64,000 nucleotides of DNA from Strigamia acuminata (taxonomy: Eukaryota; Arthropoda; Chilopoda; Geophilomorpha; Linotaeniidae): the NCBI GenBank assembly GCA_949358305.1, contig OX442323.1, positions 1,488,001 to 1,552,000 on the forward strand. The letters run 5' to 3'. Positions 1 to 11,207 of the stretch are shown piece after piece. The notes beneath the pieces were generated by a model. It saw nothing but the letters and a program-made list of their open reading frames with translations, did no database searches and was not told the DNA's origin. Position 1 is the stretch's first letter, and each line of letters begins with the position of its first letter. Position numbers and translations under genes: made by a program.

Positions 1-1216
1 AACATATTGGCTCAGACTCCTTTGAGTCCAGAGCTGGGAATCGAACCCAGATCCCACATTTGTCAGACGAGTCCATATATTTTGCATCTGTAATCTCAGA
101 AAGTAGATATGTGATTAGGGGGAAAAATGAAACTTCAGAAGAGCTGTTAATTTCCCACAGGTGTGGGGCTGTAAGTCTCTGCGTGGTGTGGGTGGTTTGT
201 ATCATGTGAGGTGCGGCACAAAAAATTATGAACACATGGGATTTGTACGTTTGCCACCAGGTCCACCGACCTGAGCCTGGTGCCCGCGCCATGATCGCTG
301 ATACGACTCGCGCTGCGCACTCGTCCCTGGGCCTGGAGTACTGGGCGTAGTTAACTGGTTGGCTCTGTCACGATCTCTTTGTAGGAATATGATTGCATAT
401 TTATGATCGATTATCTGCTGTATGTTTCATCACAGTGTTTGCGGCTTAGCGTGATGTCATTGTGATTTAGTAACATCCGGTCCAGTGTAGCATTTCGCCG
501 ATCCAAAGTCAAGAGTTCAATAATATCGGCGTGTGTTATACTGTATGTCGTTTTGTTGTATCCAATCATATAGTAATGCATTTTGAATTGTTTACAATGT
601 CGATGTCGAATAGCTGTTGTACTTTATTTGTGAGAATTTTCCGCAAATGTTCCTAATGCATTACTGTACATTGTACAGGATTTATTCTTTTGTTATTATG
701 GTATCTAGTGTTTTCTAAGGACCAAATGTATTCCCTTAGCTTTTGTATACGATTTGTTCTGTATCTGCTCTTAAGTTCACTTGCTTTCATGCCTTAATAA
801 AAGTTAGGCAGCCATTTTGTTTTGGCTATGTTTCGCCACATTAAAATCATGTTTTGGCCGACTCTTTTCACCAACAATGCACGGTATATTGACAACACTC
901 TTTGTGTTCCACGTCTCCCACGAGTTGACAACTGCAAAACCGCTGATGATGACCTGCCCTTTTCCTAATCAGAATCCGTAAATGGCAACAGCTCCTCAAC
1001 TCCAGATGCTGCGACGTGAGCCATCTCATGGGCTACATGGTCATATCATCGCTTGGTCATATCTGCCGCCGACATCGGCATGTTTAGTAAAATATCGCGT
1101 TCCAAGACAGCATTACATGATCAAAGAACGACCTGGTCCACAATCGCCCCATCAGTTTCATCTTTTGTGGCAATTCCACAACGTTGTGACAAAACTTGTA
1201 ATTCAAGCAGTTATAT
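1..1216. other. Left flank, no supportable gene
   Basis: Host or old repeat DNA left of element A1. At 34-51 the minus strand reads like a tRNA T arm (B-box GGTTCGATTCC with a CTGGG/CCCAG stem), but no A box or acceptor stem follows. Near 950-1216 the minus strand has a coding-looking but stop-broken stretch. An AATAAA sits near 796-801. The last four bases, ATAT, are the target duplication of A1. Confidence 0.4.
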
Positions 1217-1719
1217 TGTTACGCGGTTGGCGAGCACACTGTAAGCCAGTTGTCGCCACCACGCTTCCGTACTCATTTGATCTGAATTAACTCATTAAAT
1301 TCCCAATAGAGTTCGCCTTAAGCGAATGAGGTAATCAGTTTACCTATCAATCACTAATAGAACAACCCAAACCTATTTAAGTCTGGGTTTGACTCAGAGA
1401 TGACACAGAGCTTGTCAGGCAGTTATTGCAGTGGCATCTCAAGGTTTTAATGTGATAGAATTTAGTGTTATTCATCCTCATAGAATTAAGATAGTTTTAG
1501 TTTAGTCTTAAGTTATTCTTTAGTTTATTATTATTTGGAATTGCTTTATGTTTTATAACAGAATAAATATATTTTATATAATTTAAACATAACCAATGAG
1601 TCCTTCTTATTTACACCCCAAGTCAAGTCATTAAATAAATGCAATTAGTCTTTGATAAGACACAGTCCAAACCTAAGTTATTTACGTGGTCAAACAGTAG
1701 TCAGTCTGGCCACGTAACA
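1217..1719 (+). repeat. 5' LTR of element A1
   Basis: 503 bp direct repeat of 36004-36505. By eye the first ~455 bases match exactly; the final ~45 bases differ clearly between the copies although both end CACGTAACA. A TATTTAAG TATA-like motif lies near 1373 and AATAAA near 1562, giving the expected promoter and polyadenylation signals. Confidence 0.92.
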
Positions 1720-2122
1720 AAGTGGTGGAGATTGCGGTTCTTTCTATTTGAGACCCATTAATTGGCTAAAAGTAGTGAAAATTAGTAAAAAGTAAAGTGA
1801 AATTGGCCAGTTATTTGCTAAAAATCAGATGATCCAGTTAAAATCCGTACAAAATTGCATTAAAAGTTATAAAAATCTCTTATAAAATTTGAAATCAATG
1901 CATAGTAATTTGCATAAGTGATAAGAAAGAGAGGTGACTCATTGTAAATGTTTGAGTTATATTTTTTTTTACAGATTAGCTGATTGAATATTAAGTAGAG
2001 TGAAGTTGAATATTTAATTATAGTACACTAAAAAGATTTACATGTTTGAATTTGTTAAAAATATTTACCCAAGTTGAATTTATAATAAAATGAGGTTGTT
2101 TTGGAGGTTAAGAGTGGTAAAT
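1720..2122 (+). other. A1 leader, first part, with candidate primer-binding site
   Basis: Noncoding leader after the 5' LTR. TGGTGGAGATTGCGG at 1723-1737 is the likely primer-binding site, since it starts with TGG just after the LTR and matches the same place in A2 (38525) with a one-base difference. I could not match it to a particular tRNA. The leader resumes at 29218 after the insertion of B. The last four bases, AAAT, are B's target duplication. Confidence 0.6.
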
Positions 2123-3800
2123 TATGACGGTTACGTCATAATGACTAAATTCACCGATAGATGGCGTTTTCTACTTTTAGCGGCAGATTTAACCAGAATA
2201 GAAGATGTAGTGCTAAAACTACATAAAACTGAGTTTTATGTGGAGCTAACATTATATCCTTGTATATTTATTAATTTAGAGGCCTTTCGGACCGTTTATG
2301 ACATTATTCCGAGAATATATCATAAACCCAAGTTGAAAGGTTACTCACCTTTGCGCACCTGCACCAATTATGGACACCCTGTGGATTTGAGTCAAAGACT
2401 TAATCCAAATTGTGTCCCCGCTATCCAGTTCCTGTCCTGACCTAGGAGAGAGCTAAGTCCTGGGTATCCAGTTCCTGTTTAGCATCTGGAAGTCATCTAA
2501 TTGAGCAAGTGGCCTCAGAATCCGACCTCTCACTCAGTGATTGGAGGGATTCCGAGGACTCATGTCCCCATTGGAGCATTGGAAGTTCCATTGTGCTCTA
2601 AGAGCATATATTCCCTTGCAACCGGAAATACAACGCTCTTGTCATGATATTTGTTGAACACTTACTTACTTGAGCCCGCATATATATTTATATGCATTCC
2701 CCGCCTTAAATGGTGCTGCTTACCATGACCTGTGGTGAAATGCGGATTGTTGCAAGACAATCTTTGGGTGCTATCGAAACGATAGCGCATCACCAACCTT
2801 TGATTGAGGTTGAAGCCACGAATAATGTTGTGTTTCGTGAGTACGACCCTGGGTGAAGAAACCTCCATCTTTGCCTGTGGTCATGACCATCCGGACTGGC
2901 GAGGAATCAGGCCTGGACGGGCATTTAGTACTCGCTAGGCTAGGTGACGCCGCGGGATTGGGCGATGGATGATGTTTGCCGCCAAATCCTGTGAGGCAGA
3001 CGGCGACTGTGTGATCGCGAGGATACCGGGCTGAGCGATGGATGACGCTTACCGTTCGGACCCGGTAGGATTTCATATTTGTGCTTTTACAGTTTGGATT
3101 TAATCAACTCAGTTGCATAAATCATTTCATCGTATCATGATGTAAAACAAAGTTTTACTCACGATAAAGAACTCATTCTACGTAGAACCGGAAGTAAACA
3201 TTACAGCAAACAAATGATAACCAAATTTGCTTGTTGTAATCCAGATGACAACATAATGACCTTTGGCTCACGACATATACTCATCGAGTTATGTGTGACG
3301 CCTGAATATCATTAATTCCCATATGATGAATTATTTACGTCATACTTGATAACAAAAGTATGCGTAATCCAAACAGCGTAACAGCAATACTCTATGCAAA
3401 TATCTTAGATATTTACATGAGATTGTGACAATGTGGAATAAGTCAACCGCACAGCCTCGGATACCGCCATTACAGAACCGAACCAGAGACCAGTCAGCCC
3501 GACGATAGATGACATCTTTTCTCCATGCGAATACGATGTATTGACCCATCTATTTCGGAGCCAAGGACACCAATCGTATTATCACTGGCCATCTTTGTAG
3601 GCCATTTTATTTATATAACGGAGTTATACTAAATAAATGTCATATGATTTGAGAAAACCCACGACTCTATTTTATTTACACCGTTGCAATAATTCACTTT
3701 CATTTATTGTTAAACTTGTTCTCGTGAGCTTTTAGTAGTTTGACATAGCTTTTCTCGACCAAGTATTGTTAGATATTTGCGCCGAAAGAACATTGTCACA
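2123..3800 (+). repeat. 5' LTR of element B
   Basis: 1678 bp. It begins TATGACGG rather than the usual TG and ends ATTGTCACA; the first six bases and the reverse complement of the end differ at one position. AATAAA in the context ACTAAATAAATG lies near 3631. Differences seen against the 3' copy are single bases near 3065, 3150, 3322 and 3667. Small open frames inside are not conserved genes. Confidence 0.92.
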
Positions 3801-3802
3801 CG

Positions 3803-3820
3803 TGGAGGTTCCACCGAGAT
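3803..3820 (+). other. Primer-binding site of B, tRNA-Gln
   Basis: TGGAGGTTCCACCGAGAT, two bases after the LTR, is the exact complement of the 3' end of eukaryotic tRNA-Gln including CCA, as I remember that tRNA. Confidence 0.85.
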
Positions 3821-4636
3821 AGGTTGCAAGATTTGAAAGTTGAATTTTAGTGAGTGTAAAAAATGGAAATTTTATCTGTTCATCTTTTGATATTTCTTAG
3901 AAATAATAAAAGAATTAACAAGATTGTTATGTTCGAATTGTTCCTGTCTTTTGCAAGACTTGAATCGTTTACCATCCCTCTGCTATTTAATATTTCCAAG
4001 AAATATTAGATAAAAGAGGCAAGGAGGAAAATTCCTATTTCCTTTCTCAACACGAAGAAGGGTGAAACCACAGGAGATCTTCCAAGAAAGTGAATTTCCA
4101 GTTAGGAATGCACAGGTGACTAACGTCAACTGTGTCACTCCTTGTCCACCCAACCCATTCGCGGAAAAGACAATAGGCCTGGATTAGGACGATTATCGAG
4201 TTTGATGCGAGAAGTGACCATTGCTTCCTTGCAACCCGACTGACCAAGACGTCTCCAGACCGTTCCTGTGTGCCACCATCCTTTGTGACCAGTTGACCAG
4301 TTTTCGAGCCGTTTTAGCTGTAAAGTTAAGTAGTATTTCGGTTATTATTAGTTTAAGCGTGTTCCTTATAAACGCCAGTTTAAAATTTAAAAGTGTAAAT
4401 TTTTTCATTTGATAGTGAGTTTAAGTGTGTTCTTTTTACACACCAGTTTAACGTAAAGCTTTACATTCAGTGTAACGTTAGTATCAGAATCAGTTAGACG
4501 AATATATTACGATATATTCTTTCTTCCGCTAGTTGAGTTCTTTTGTAATTACATTTTTTCTTAGAAAAACGTGATTACGTTCGTGTATTTAGACAGATTA
4601 GTTAAGTCAAGGATTTCAGCGCTAGAAACGTTAGTT
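3821..4636 (+). other. Leader of element B
   Basis: About 0.8 kb of AT-rich untranslated leader. It holds short inverted repeats centred on TTCTTAGAA (3894-3902) and TTCCAAGAA (3994-4002), which fit the STAT-type TTCNNNGAA pattern. No credible open frame before the gag ATG at 4637. Confidence 0.5.
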
Positions 4637-5827
4637 ATGTCTCGTAGTCACCCCGAAATGTTTGCTTCCATGAACCAAGGCGCTGAAGACGATATTCACC
4701 ATTCATCGGATGATTCTGACGACGAGGGAAATCCTCGAAACGTGGCGTACGGCCTGAAAACGTATTGCCGCCATTTCAAGTTAGACGCTATACGCTTCGC
4801 CACGCTGGCAGAAGCCAAGCACTACGTAGCGTTGAATCAGCCAGCTGAAAGTTCGCTGAATCACTCAGCCACTTCGCCCGATGAATTGATCTTGAATAGG
4901 GGGAAATCAAGTGGAAATGCGCCTATTACTTATGCGCAACCACGGGATTTACCCTTATCTCGAGAAAATTTGTCACCTCGAGACACTAACCCGCTTCCGC
5001 CACGTGTTTCTACACCGATTAAGCCCGTTTCACAGGCCGTTGGAGGGAACACAGACGGCGACGCAGGGTTAGATTTATCGATAAGGGGGAGTCCGACGGA
5101 ACCCCCATCGATCCTACGGACAAATAATCAAAAATCGCAAGGTAGGCGCCACTCAGTGTCGCCTACTCGATATAGGTTAACTGGTCCCCCAGTCACTGAA
5201 AGAGTGGTTTTCGACTCAGATCAAGACTGTTCTCGTTCAAACCCTCGTCACAGAGAGGAACATCTCCAACTGACTTGTCACCAAATAACCAATGGTGGTC
5301 AAGATCGCAGTGAGCGAGCTGAAGACACTCAACAACAGCCAACTCGTCGGGAACCGTATGGTCAGAGACCACGACAGTTCACGGCGAACGCTACTCATCA
5401 ACCTAACGGCGAAGATTTTTATAATCATGGTAACGGTTCTCAGACCAATCATGGTTATAATTCTCCGAGCCAAGGGGGACGAAGGAGTTCGACAACTCCT
5501 CCCCCCTTTGTTCGCCCTCGCCCAAATTTTCGACCTATCTCGCCACACGGAGTGAGAAGTGATAGACGTAACGACTCGGACCAAAATTCGAATTTTGTGC
5601 CAAGTCTTTCGCGGGAAAATTTGACCGCCATTATTCAGGGGTTGACGGGTCAACCCCCGAGGAATGAGTCCAATTATCGGCGCAACATCTGTAAGGGATT
5701 AGACATCCCTGCATTTGAAGGCCGGCAAGAGGACGTAGCAAGATTTTTAGAGATTACTAAATCTGTCGCTAGTTTAAAGAGAGTTCCACTTGACGAGATG
5801 ATCCATGACGTAGTACCCGGCTACCTA

Positions 5828-6256
5828 CCGTATTACCTCACATTAAGCCGCATGCCGGTATAATTCGAGTTATACCGGCATGCCGATAAACCTCGTTTAT
5901 AACGGCATGCTGGTGTAAGCGAGTACGAATTTTTCTGCATGAGAATTCAGCCAAAACAAGCATAAAATCCTTTTTAGATCTTCAAAATGTAAGAAATTGC
6001 CTTAAATTTTTATAAATTTACCCAGATTTTAGTAAAAGTCTACTGAAAATAAGGAAAACTTAAATTTTAGGCCCAAAAACCAACATAATTATTCATCCGG
6101 GCTCTTTAAAGTAAAAAAAACAAAAAGCCCGCTTTTTCACTTACACCGGCACGTTTCGCTTTATACCGGCATGCCGGTATAAACTTTTTGCACGCAATTT
6201 TAAAAACCTGGTAAACCCATGCCCAACGGCATGCCGCTTTATGTGAGGTAATACGG
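5828..6256. mobile_element. 429 bp MITE with palindromic interior
   Basis: Terminal inverted repeats of about 30 bp begin CCGTATTACCTCACAT at both ends, with one or two mismatches further in. It is flanked by TA duplications (5826-5827 and 6257-6258), as for Tc1/mariner-type elements. No transposase is encoded. The interior repeats a palindromic module built on ACCGGCATGCCGGT; a perfect 22 bp palindrome lies at 6161-6182 and related copies near 5848-5885, 5900-5925 and 6141-6170. Confidence 0.85.
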
Positions 6257-7109
6257 TACTTGGACATGCTCAAACGTGGTACAAAAAAGAATCGCATCGC
6301 TTCTTGAGTTGGGATATTTTCGAGGATGCGTTCTTAGAACGCTTCGATCTAGTCCCTCTCACCAGAGCGCGACGGTTGAGTAACGTAATTCAACGAGCCG
6401 ACGAAAGTCTTTATGACTTTCTCTTGCGGTTTTCACAAGCTCAAGGGAAAGTACCTGAAGGCAGTCAAGAGGGAGTGACCCATCTGTACGACAATATCAC
6501 CCCCGAAAGCTTCGCTCTTTTAGTTAACAAGGGGCTTTATGGAAAGAAGACGGTCGACGAAATTATTCATTTCGTCGGTCGCCATCGTTGTATGTTCGAG
6601 ACGAGAGCGCAACACACCGCGCGTCTCAAATACGACAATAGCGACAAGACTTCGACAAATACTCCCGTAAATGCCAAAGACAGTCGTTTTCCAAATAAAG
6701 CCGCTCTTCGAGCTTCTAAGGTTGATTACCCGTCTACGACTGGTAATGAATCTAAAAGCGAAGAAGAACTGGAGAGTGAAGATGACATGGAGAGACTATT
6801 CACCACTTATACGGAAAATAAAACGGGCAAGTGTTTTTATTGCCATGAAACTGGGCATTTCAAACGTGAGTGCCCTAAGTGGTTAAATAAGAACAAGATG
6901 GGTGATGGCGCTAAGCGCCCAAACCCTTCCAACACCTTGCCAGAAGAGAATAAACGGCCTAAACCGAATTGGGTCACCGTCGATTTACTAGACAACAAAC
7001 TAGGAGCTTTTCAGTCAAATATACAAAGCACAATGACTGAGTTGTTGTCCAAGTACTTGCACCCACCTGCAGCCACCCCAGCTCCATCTATTGAGAAAAA
7101 GGAAACGTC

Positions 7110-7116
7110 AAAAAAC
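7110..7116 (+). promoter_or_regulatory. -1 ribosomal frameshift heptamer, B gag to pol
   Basis: A AAA AAC in the gag frame, followed immediately by TAG. The pol frame is -1 relative to gag. This is the classic slippery heptamer of MMTV-type gag/pro junctions. Confidence 0.8.
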
Positions 7117-7118
7117 TA

Positions 7119-10100
7119 GTGCAGGGGGTTGCGACTTTATCCCAACCCCCCACTAATAATTGCCTCCTTCCTTTCTCTGAGTTCACCGATGATTTGTTTT
7201 CACCTCGAAGAGTTGAAATACCAATTATGGACGAACTGGCCGAGGTATTAGGCCAACTTGAACTTTCAGATGAATTAATTCCGATCCGAGATCGCGCAAC
7301 TAGTTCCTCCGGAGGGGTTCAGGAAGGTATTGACTCTATGACAAAACAAATGGAGCATATGACTATCTTTAAAGGTCCGTGGAATCGTAAAAAATTCTGC
7401 AACCTCAAAAGATTACATCATGGAGACTCTGTCGAATTTGTAAATGCAGTAAATGGTCGGACTTCCGATACACCTAGGATGCGAATCGAAATCGGAGGAC
7501 TCACCTATAACGCATTAATGGACTCTGGAGCTACTCAATGTTTCATTGGGGCACAGCTTTTGTCTCAGACAAGAGCCCCCAGTGATTATATACAGGAGTG
7601 CCCCCGAGGAATGCGAGTCTGCGCAGTGGGAGTGGATCATCGACCCATTGGACAAATCACTCTGTGTGTCAAATGGGGAGACGAGAAACAGTTTACACCC
7701 ATTAACTTTGTCGTACTGAAAGAAAATGTGTGCGATCTCATAATCGGCCATAATTTCATGCGGCGAACGGGCATCAACTTAAACCCCATGCGGGCAGTAT
7801 TCACCTGCGACAGGCTGCCTGGCTGGACCGCGCCTTACGAAATCGGAGATTTCGAGAGCACACTAGCCGGGTTACACACACTCGCCATTGGCAAAACAGA
7901 GACTCATACACCAGAAAACTGGGCCGATTTATTAGTCCTAGACTGTGACGGCTCAGACGAGCAAAAGGAACAACTTCGGGCTGTAATTTTAGAGGCTAGA
8001 AATGCACTTCGCGACGAAGTCGGTTGTACGCATTTGGCCACACATAGCATTACTTTTAAAAAGGATGCTAAGTGGAAAATTCAGCCATATCGTATGTACA
8101 ACCCCCAGAAGAAAGCGATCATGACTCGTTTGGTCGAGGAACTAGAAGCGGACAACCTGATTGAACCCGTGATAGGCTCTTGTCCATACGTTAGTCATCC
8201 CGTTATCGTTGCAAAACCTGGCGGGAAGTACCGCCTGTGTATTGACTATCGTTGGCTGAATGCCATAACGGAGGTGGATGCAATTCAGATGCCTAGCATC
8301 GACTTGCTCATCCATCATACCAATCACGCGAAGTATTTCTCCTCTCTGGATTTAACCAAAGGATACTACCAAATGGCGATGAATGAAGCTGACAAAAAGG
8401 AAACCACTTTTTACACCCCTAAGGGGAAGTTTCAATTCAAGCGCATGCCGTTTGGTCTATGCAACGCTCCAAGCTCCTTTCAGCATTTGATGACTCAAGT
8501 GATGGGAGAAGCTCTACACGAACACGTTTTAGTTTACCTGGATGACCTGATAATTTTCTCAGAAAATTGGGAGGACCATGTTAAACATGTAAAAGACGTA
8601 TTGGAGAGATTAGATAAAGCCAATCTGACGGTCAATAAATCCAAAACCAAGTTGGGACGAACGTCACTAAAGTTTTTGGGTCACCTCATTACACCCGAAG
8701 GGTTAATGGCGGATCCAGATAAGTTAGTGTCGGTAAGGAAGTTTCCTACACCAACGTGCTCTAAAGATATCCAGCGCTTCCATGGTTTGGCAAACTTTTT
8801 TCGTAAATTTATACCAAATCATGCGGAGATTGCGTTACCTTTAACACGTATGATGCACACTAATGCCGTCTTTAACTGGGGCGAAGAGCAAGAAACTGCT
8901 TTCAATCAAATAAAAGATATTCTGTGTGATGAGCACCAAGTGCTCCACATGCCGGATATGCTGAAACCTTTCGTAGTCATGACAGACGCGTCACATACGG
9001 GACTCGGTGCCATGTTGTGCCAAGATGTCAATGTATTTAACGAAAGGACGCAGAAGTGGGTTCCTTCGCCAAAACCTGTTGCTTACGCAAGTAGAGTTTT
9101 GCGAGGAGCGGAAGTTTGCTATTCAACACCAGAGTTAGAATGTCTAGCTGTAGTGTGGGCTATAGATTGCTTTAGGCCTTACCTAGAGTATACTACGTTT
9201 ACTCTAGAGTCAGATGCACAAGCACTTGGCTGGCTCATGTCAACGCCTGAACCATCGGGACGCTTTGGCCGTTGGGCGGTCAAAATTCAGTGCGGCGCCT
9301 TTAAAATAGTGTTCCGAAAGGGTGCTATGAATCAAGTTGCGGACGCACTGTCTAGAGCACCGCTCTCAGCCTTAGACACACCTGTTACTGACTACCTGGA
9401 ACCGGAGGAAATTCATCAATTTTTCCCGACCTGGGTAGGCAACAGGAACACGAGTGTTGTCCCAGACGAGCTCCCACATCCCTTTCTCGCCAACGTTAAT
9501 GTCCGTTTTGATGATTTCTCCGAGCCCAATGAAATCGAAGATTTAATTGATCTTGGAGAAAAGGGGGAAGGAGTAGATAGAAAAGAAACTCTTTTTAGCG
9601 CCCTTACTGACGTGCTGAACGAAGTCCCGCCAACGCGTGCAGAAATCGTAGCAGAACAGCTAAAAGATGCTTTTTGTAATAGAATTTTAATTTATTTAAA
9701 ATCTAACGAAAAGAAACGAAAAGAATACACTGACCAAGAATGGATTATGTCCATTCAAAGTTACTGTCTCGACGAGAGCGGAGAAGATGGCAGTAGGATG
9801 CTCATCTGTTTCCAACCAACTTTTGAGGAGGAACTCAATGACTCGGGAAACGGGTTCAAGGCGGTAGTTCCTCGATCTCTCGTGAGACGAGTGCTATTTG
9901 CTTGCCACGGACATCCACTCAGTGGACACGCGGGCATGAGCAAAACACTTGACAGAGCGAAACAAACATATTTTTGGCCTAAGATGAGCAAAGACACGAG
10001 ACATTATGTCCGGGGCTGTGTTCACTGCCAACAATATAAACCAGGGCAACATCGCCAGCGAAGGGCACCTTACACGCCTCACAATATGACGACGCCCTGG

Positions 10101-11207
10101 GAGACAATTTGCATTGACTTGATGGGCTCGAAACCCGCAGGTCGATCGCAATTACAGTGGATCTTTGTAGTGATAGATCAATGCACTAAGTGGATTGAGC
10201 TATTTGCACTAACAAAAGCTACCAGCGAGTCAATCGTAAACAGACTCAGTGAAGTGATTCATCGTTGGGGTTACCCCAAGAAAATCCTTTCTGATAACGG
10301 CAAACAGTTCGTCAGCACTATTTATAATGACTTTTGCAAAAAACATCATATAAATATTTCACACGTGAGCCCCTATCATGCAGCCGCTAATCCAACCGAA
10401 AGGGCCAATAGAAATATCAAAATGATGCTGGCTCTTTATTCTGATATTCATTCTAAATGGCCAAGGTTCCTAAACGAATTTGCGTTCGCTTCGCGAACGG
10501 CAAAATCGGAATCATTAGGATTTTCACCAATGATGTTGAATACAGGAAGATCGGTTCCCTTGCCGTTTGATCCACGTGTTTTACAACACGCTATCAAATT
10601 CGATAAACATAATCCTGAGGAATATGTTTACAGTATTCTTGATGTGCTCCGACGAGCGCATCAAGAAATGCACCGGAGAATCCAACTTAATTACGAGCGT
10701 CATGATAGAATACACAGGAATAAGTTTTACATTTGTGAATTCAACATAGGCGATCTAGTTTGGAAGGCGACCCATATCCTGTCCAATAAAGAGAAGGGAA
10801 TCACGGCGGGCTTCGCCGAGAAACGCGACGGCCCTTGGGAGATCACGGCGGTATTAGGAGGTGGCGCCTACACTCTTCGAAAATTGGCGGATGATTCTAT
10901 CGAAGCATCCATTAATATTCAAGATTTGTGTCCCTATATCCCGTCTTATCCTGTAGAAACTTGGTCGACAGATCAAATTGAAGGTACGGACGATGTACAC
11001 CCCACCCCGAGTTGGATGGAGGAACATTTCCCTAATTCTCTCGAAAAAGGAGATGTCCCCCCGATAACTACGGAAGAGCGTACTCTCGCACCCAACAAAT
11101 CCGTAAAAAGAAAGAATTCGTCGCCTGTCAAAAGGTCGAAACGCGTTGCTAAACCCAACAAGAAATATGATGATTTTGTATCAAAAATCCAGATCGGTAA
11201 ATTATAA
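7119..11207 (+). CDS. Gypsy Pol polyprotein of element B
   Basis: Open frame of 1362 codons in the -1 frame after gag, probably made by frameshift at 7110-7116. Domain order is the Ty3/gypsy one. Protease has DSGA near residue 134. Reverse transcriptase has the FGLCNAPSSF block and YLDD near 473. RNase H has MTDAS near 621. Integrase has an HHCC finger (H-H near 930-937, CVHC near 967), then Asp in CIDLMG near 998, Asp in SDNG near 1057 and Glu in PTERAN near 1092. A GPY/F-like DGPWEI lies near 1237 and the tail is basic. All catalytic residues that I checked are present and no stops are seen. It copies the RNA and integrates the DNA. It would be active only if Gag came from another copy, since B's gag is broken. 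Confidence 0.95.
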   Translation: MQGVATLSQPPTNNCLLPFSEFTDDLFSPRRVEIPIMDELAEVLGQLELSDELIPIRDRATSSSGGVQEGIDSMTKQMEHMTIFKGPWNRKKFCNLKRLHHGDSVEFVNAVNGRTSDTPRMRIEIGGLTYNALMDSGATQCFIGAQLLSQTRAPSDYIQECPRGMRVCAVGVDHRPIGQITLCVKWGDEKQFTPINFVVLKENVCDLIIGHNFMRRTGINLNPMRAVFTCDRLPGWTAPYEIGDFESTLAGLHTLAIGKTETHTPENWADLLVLDCDGSDEQKEQLRAVILEARNALRDEVGCTHLATHSITFKKDAKWKIQPYRMYNPQKKAIMTRLVEELEADNLIEPVIGSCPYVSHPVIVAKPGGKYRLCIDYRWLNAITEVDAIQMPSIDLLIHHTNHAKYFSSLDLTKGYYQMAMNEADKKETTFYTPKGKFQFKRMPFGLCNAPSSFQHLMTQVMGEALHEHVLVYLDDLIIFSENWEDHVKHVKDVLERLDKANLTVNKSKTKLGRTSLKFLGHLITPEGLMADPDKLVSVRKFPTPTCSKDIQRFHGLANFFRKFIPNHAEIALPLTRMMHTNAVFNWGEEQETAFNQIKDILCDEHQVLHMPDMLKPFVVMTDASHTGLGAMLCQDVNVFNERTQKWVPSPKPVAYASRVLRGAEVCYSTPELECLAVVWAIDCFRPYLEYTTFTLESDAQALGWLMSTPEPSGRFGRWAVKIQCGAFKIVFRKGAMNQVADALSRAPLSALDTPVTDYLEPEEIHQFFPTWVGNRNTSVVPDELPHPFLANVNVRFDDFSEPNEIEDLIDLGEKGEGVDRKETLFSALTDVLNEVPPTRAEIVAEQLKDAFCNRILIYLKSNEKKRKEYTDQEWIMSIQSYCLDESGEDGSRMLICFQPTFEEELNDSGNGFKAVVPRSLVRRVLFACHGHPLSGHAGMSKTLDRAKQTYFWPKMSKDTRHYVRGCVHCQQYKPGQHRQRRAPYTPHNMTTPWETICIDLMGSKPAGRSQLQWIFVVIDQCTKWIELFALTKATSESIVNRLSEVIHRWGYPKKILSDNGKQFVSTIYNDFCKKHHINISHVSPYHAAANPTERANRNIKMMLALYSDIHSKWPRFLNEFAFASRTAKSESLGFSPMMLNTGRSVPLPFDPRVLQHAIKFDKHNPEEYVYSILDVLRRAHQEMHRRIQLNYERHDRIHRNKFYICEFNIGDLVWKATHILSNKEKGITAGFAEKRDGPWEITAVLGGGAYTLRKLADDSIEASINIQDLCPYIPSYPVETWSTDQIEGTDDVHPTPSWMEEHFPNSLEKGDVPPITTEERTLAPNKSVKRKNSSPVKRSKRVAKPNKKYDDFVSKIQIGKL

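Larger units (their letters stand above)
4637..7119 (+). pseudogene. gag of element B, interrupted by a MITE
   Basis: Capsid and nucleocapsid polyprotein. The ATG at 4637 (MSRSHPEMF) is the first good start; the open frame extends upstream without another ATG. The N-terminal ~360 residues are polar and proline-rich. A retrotransposon gag core follows 3' of the insert (Trp-Tyr, then SWDIFEDAFLERF, near 6277-6340). One CX2CX4HX4C zinc knuckle (CFYCHETGHFKREC) is near 6832. The frame stops at 5863 inside the MITE (5828-6256) and resumes after 6257. The coding frames on both sides are in register across the TA duplication, so the insertion is the only visible break. The stop TAG at 7117-7119 directly follows a slippery site. 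Confidence 0.85.

Noticed and set aside
34-60. tRNA gene on the minus strand
   Set aside because: Only a T-arm and B-box-like stretch is present; no A box, anticodon arm or acceptor pairing was found.
2090-2440. 116-codon frame, similar to one at 14644-15003
   Set aside because: It begins in A1 leader and runs into B's LTR; the match is the LTR repeat.
5237-5653. 138-codon minus-strand frame
   Set aside because: Antisense shadow of B gag.
5840-6240. CRISPR-like repeats with GCATGCCGG units
   Set aside because: Units are palindromic, unevenly spaced and enclosed by MITE ends with TA duplications in a eukaryotic element.
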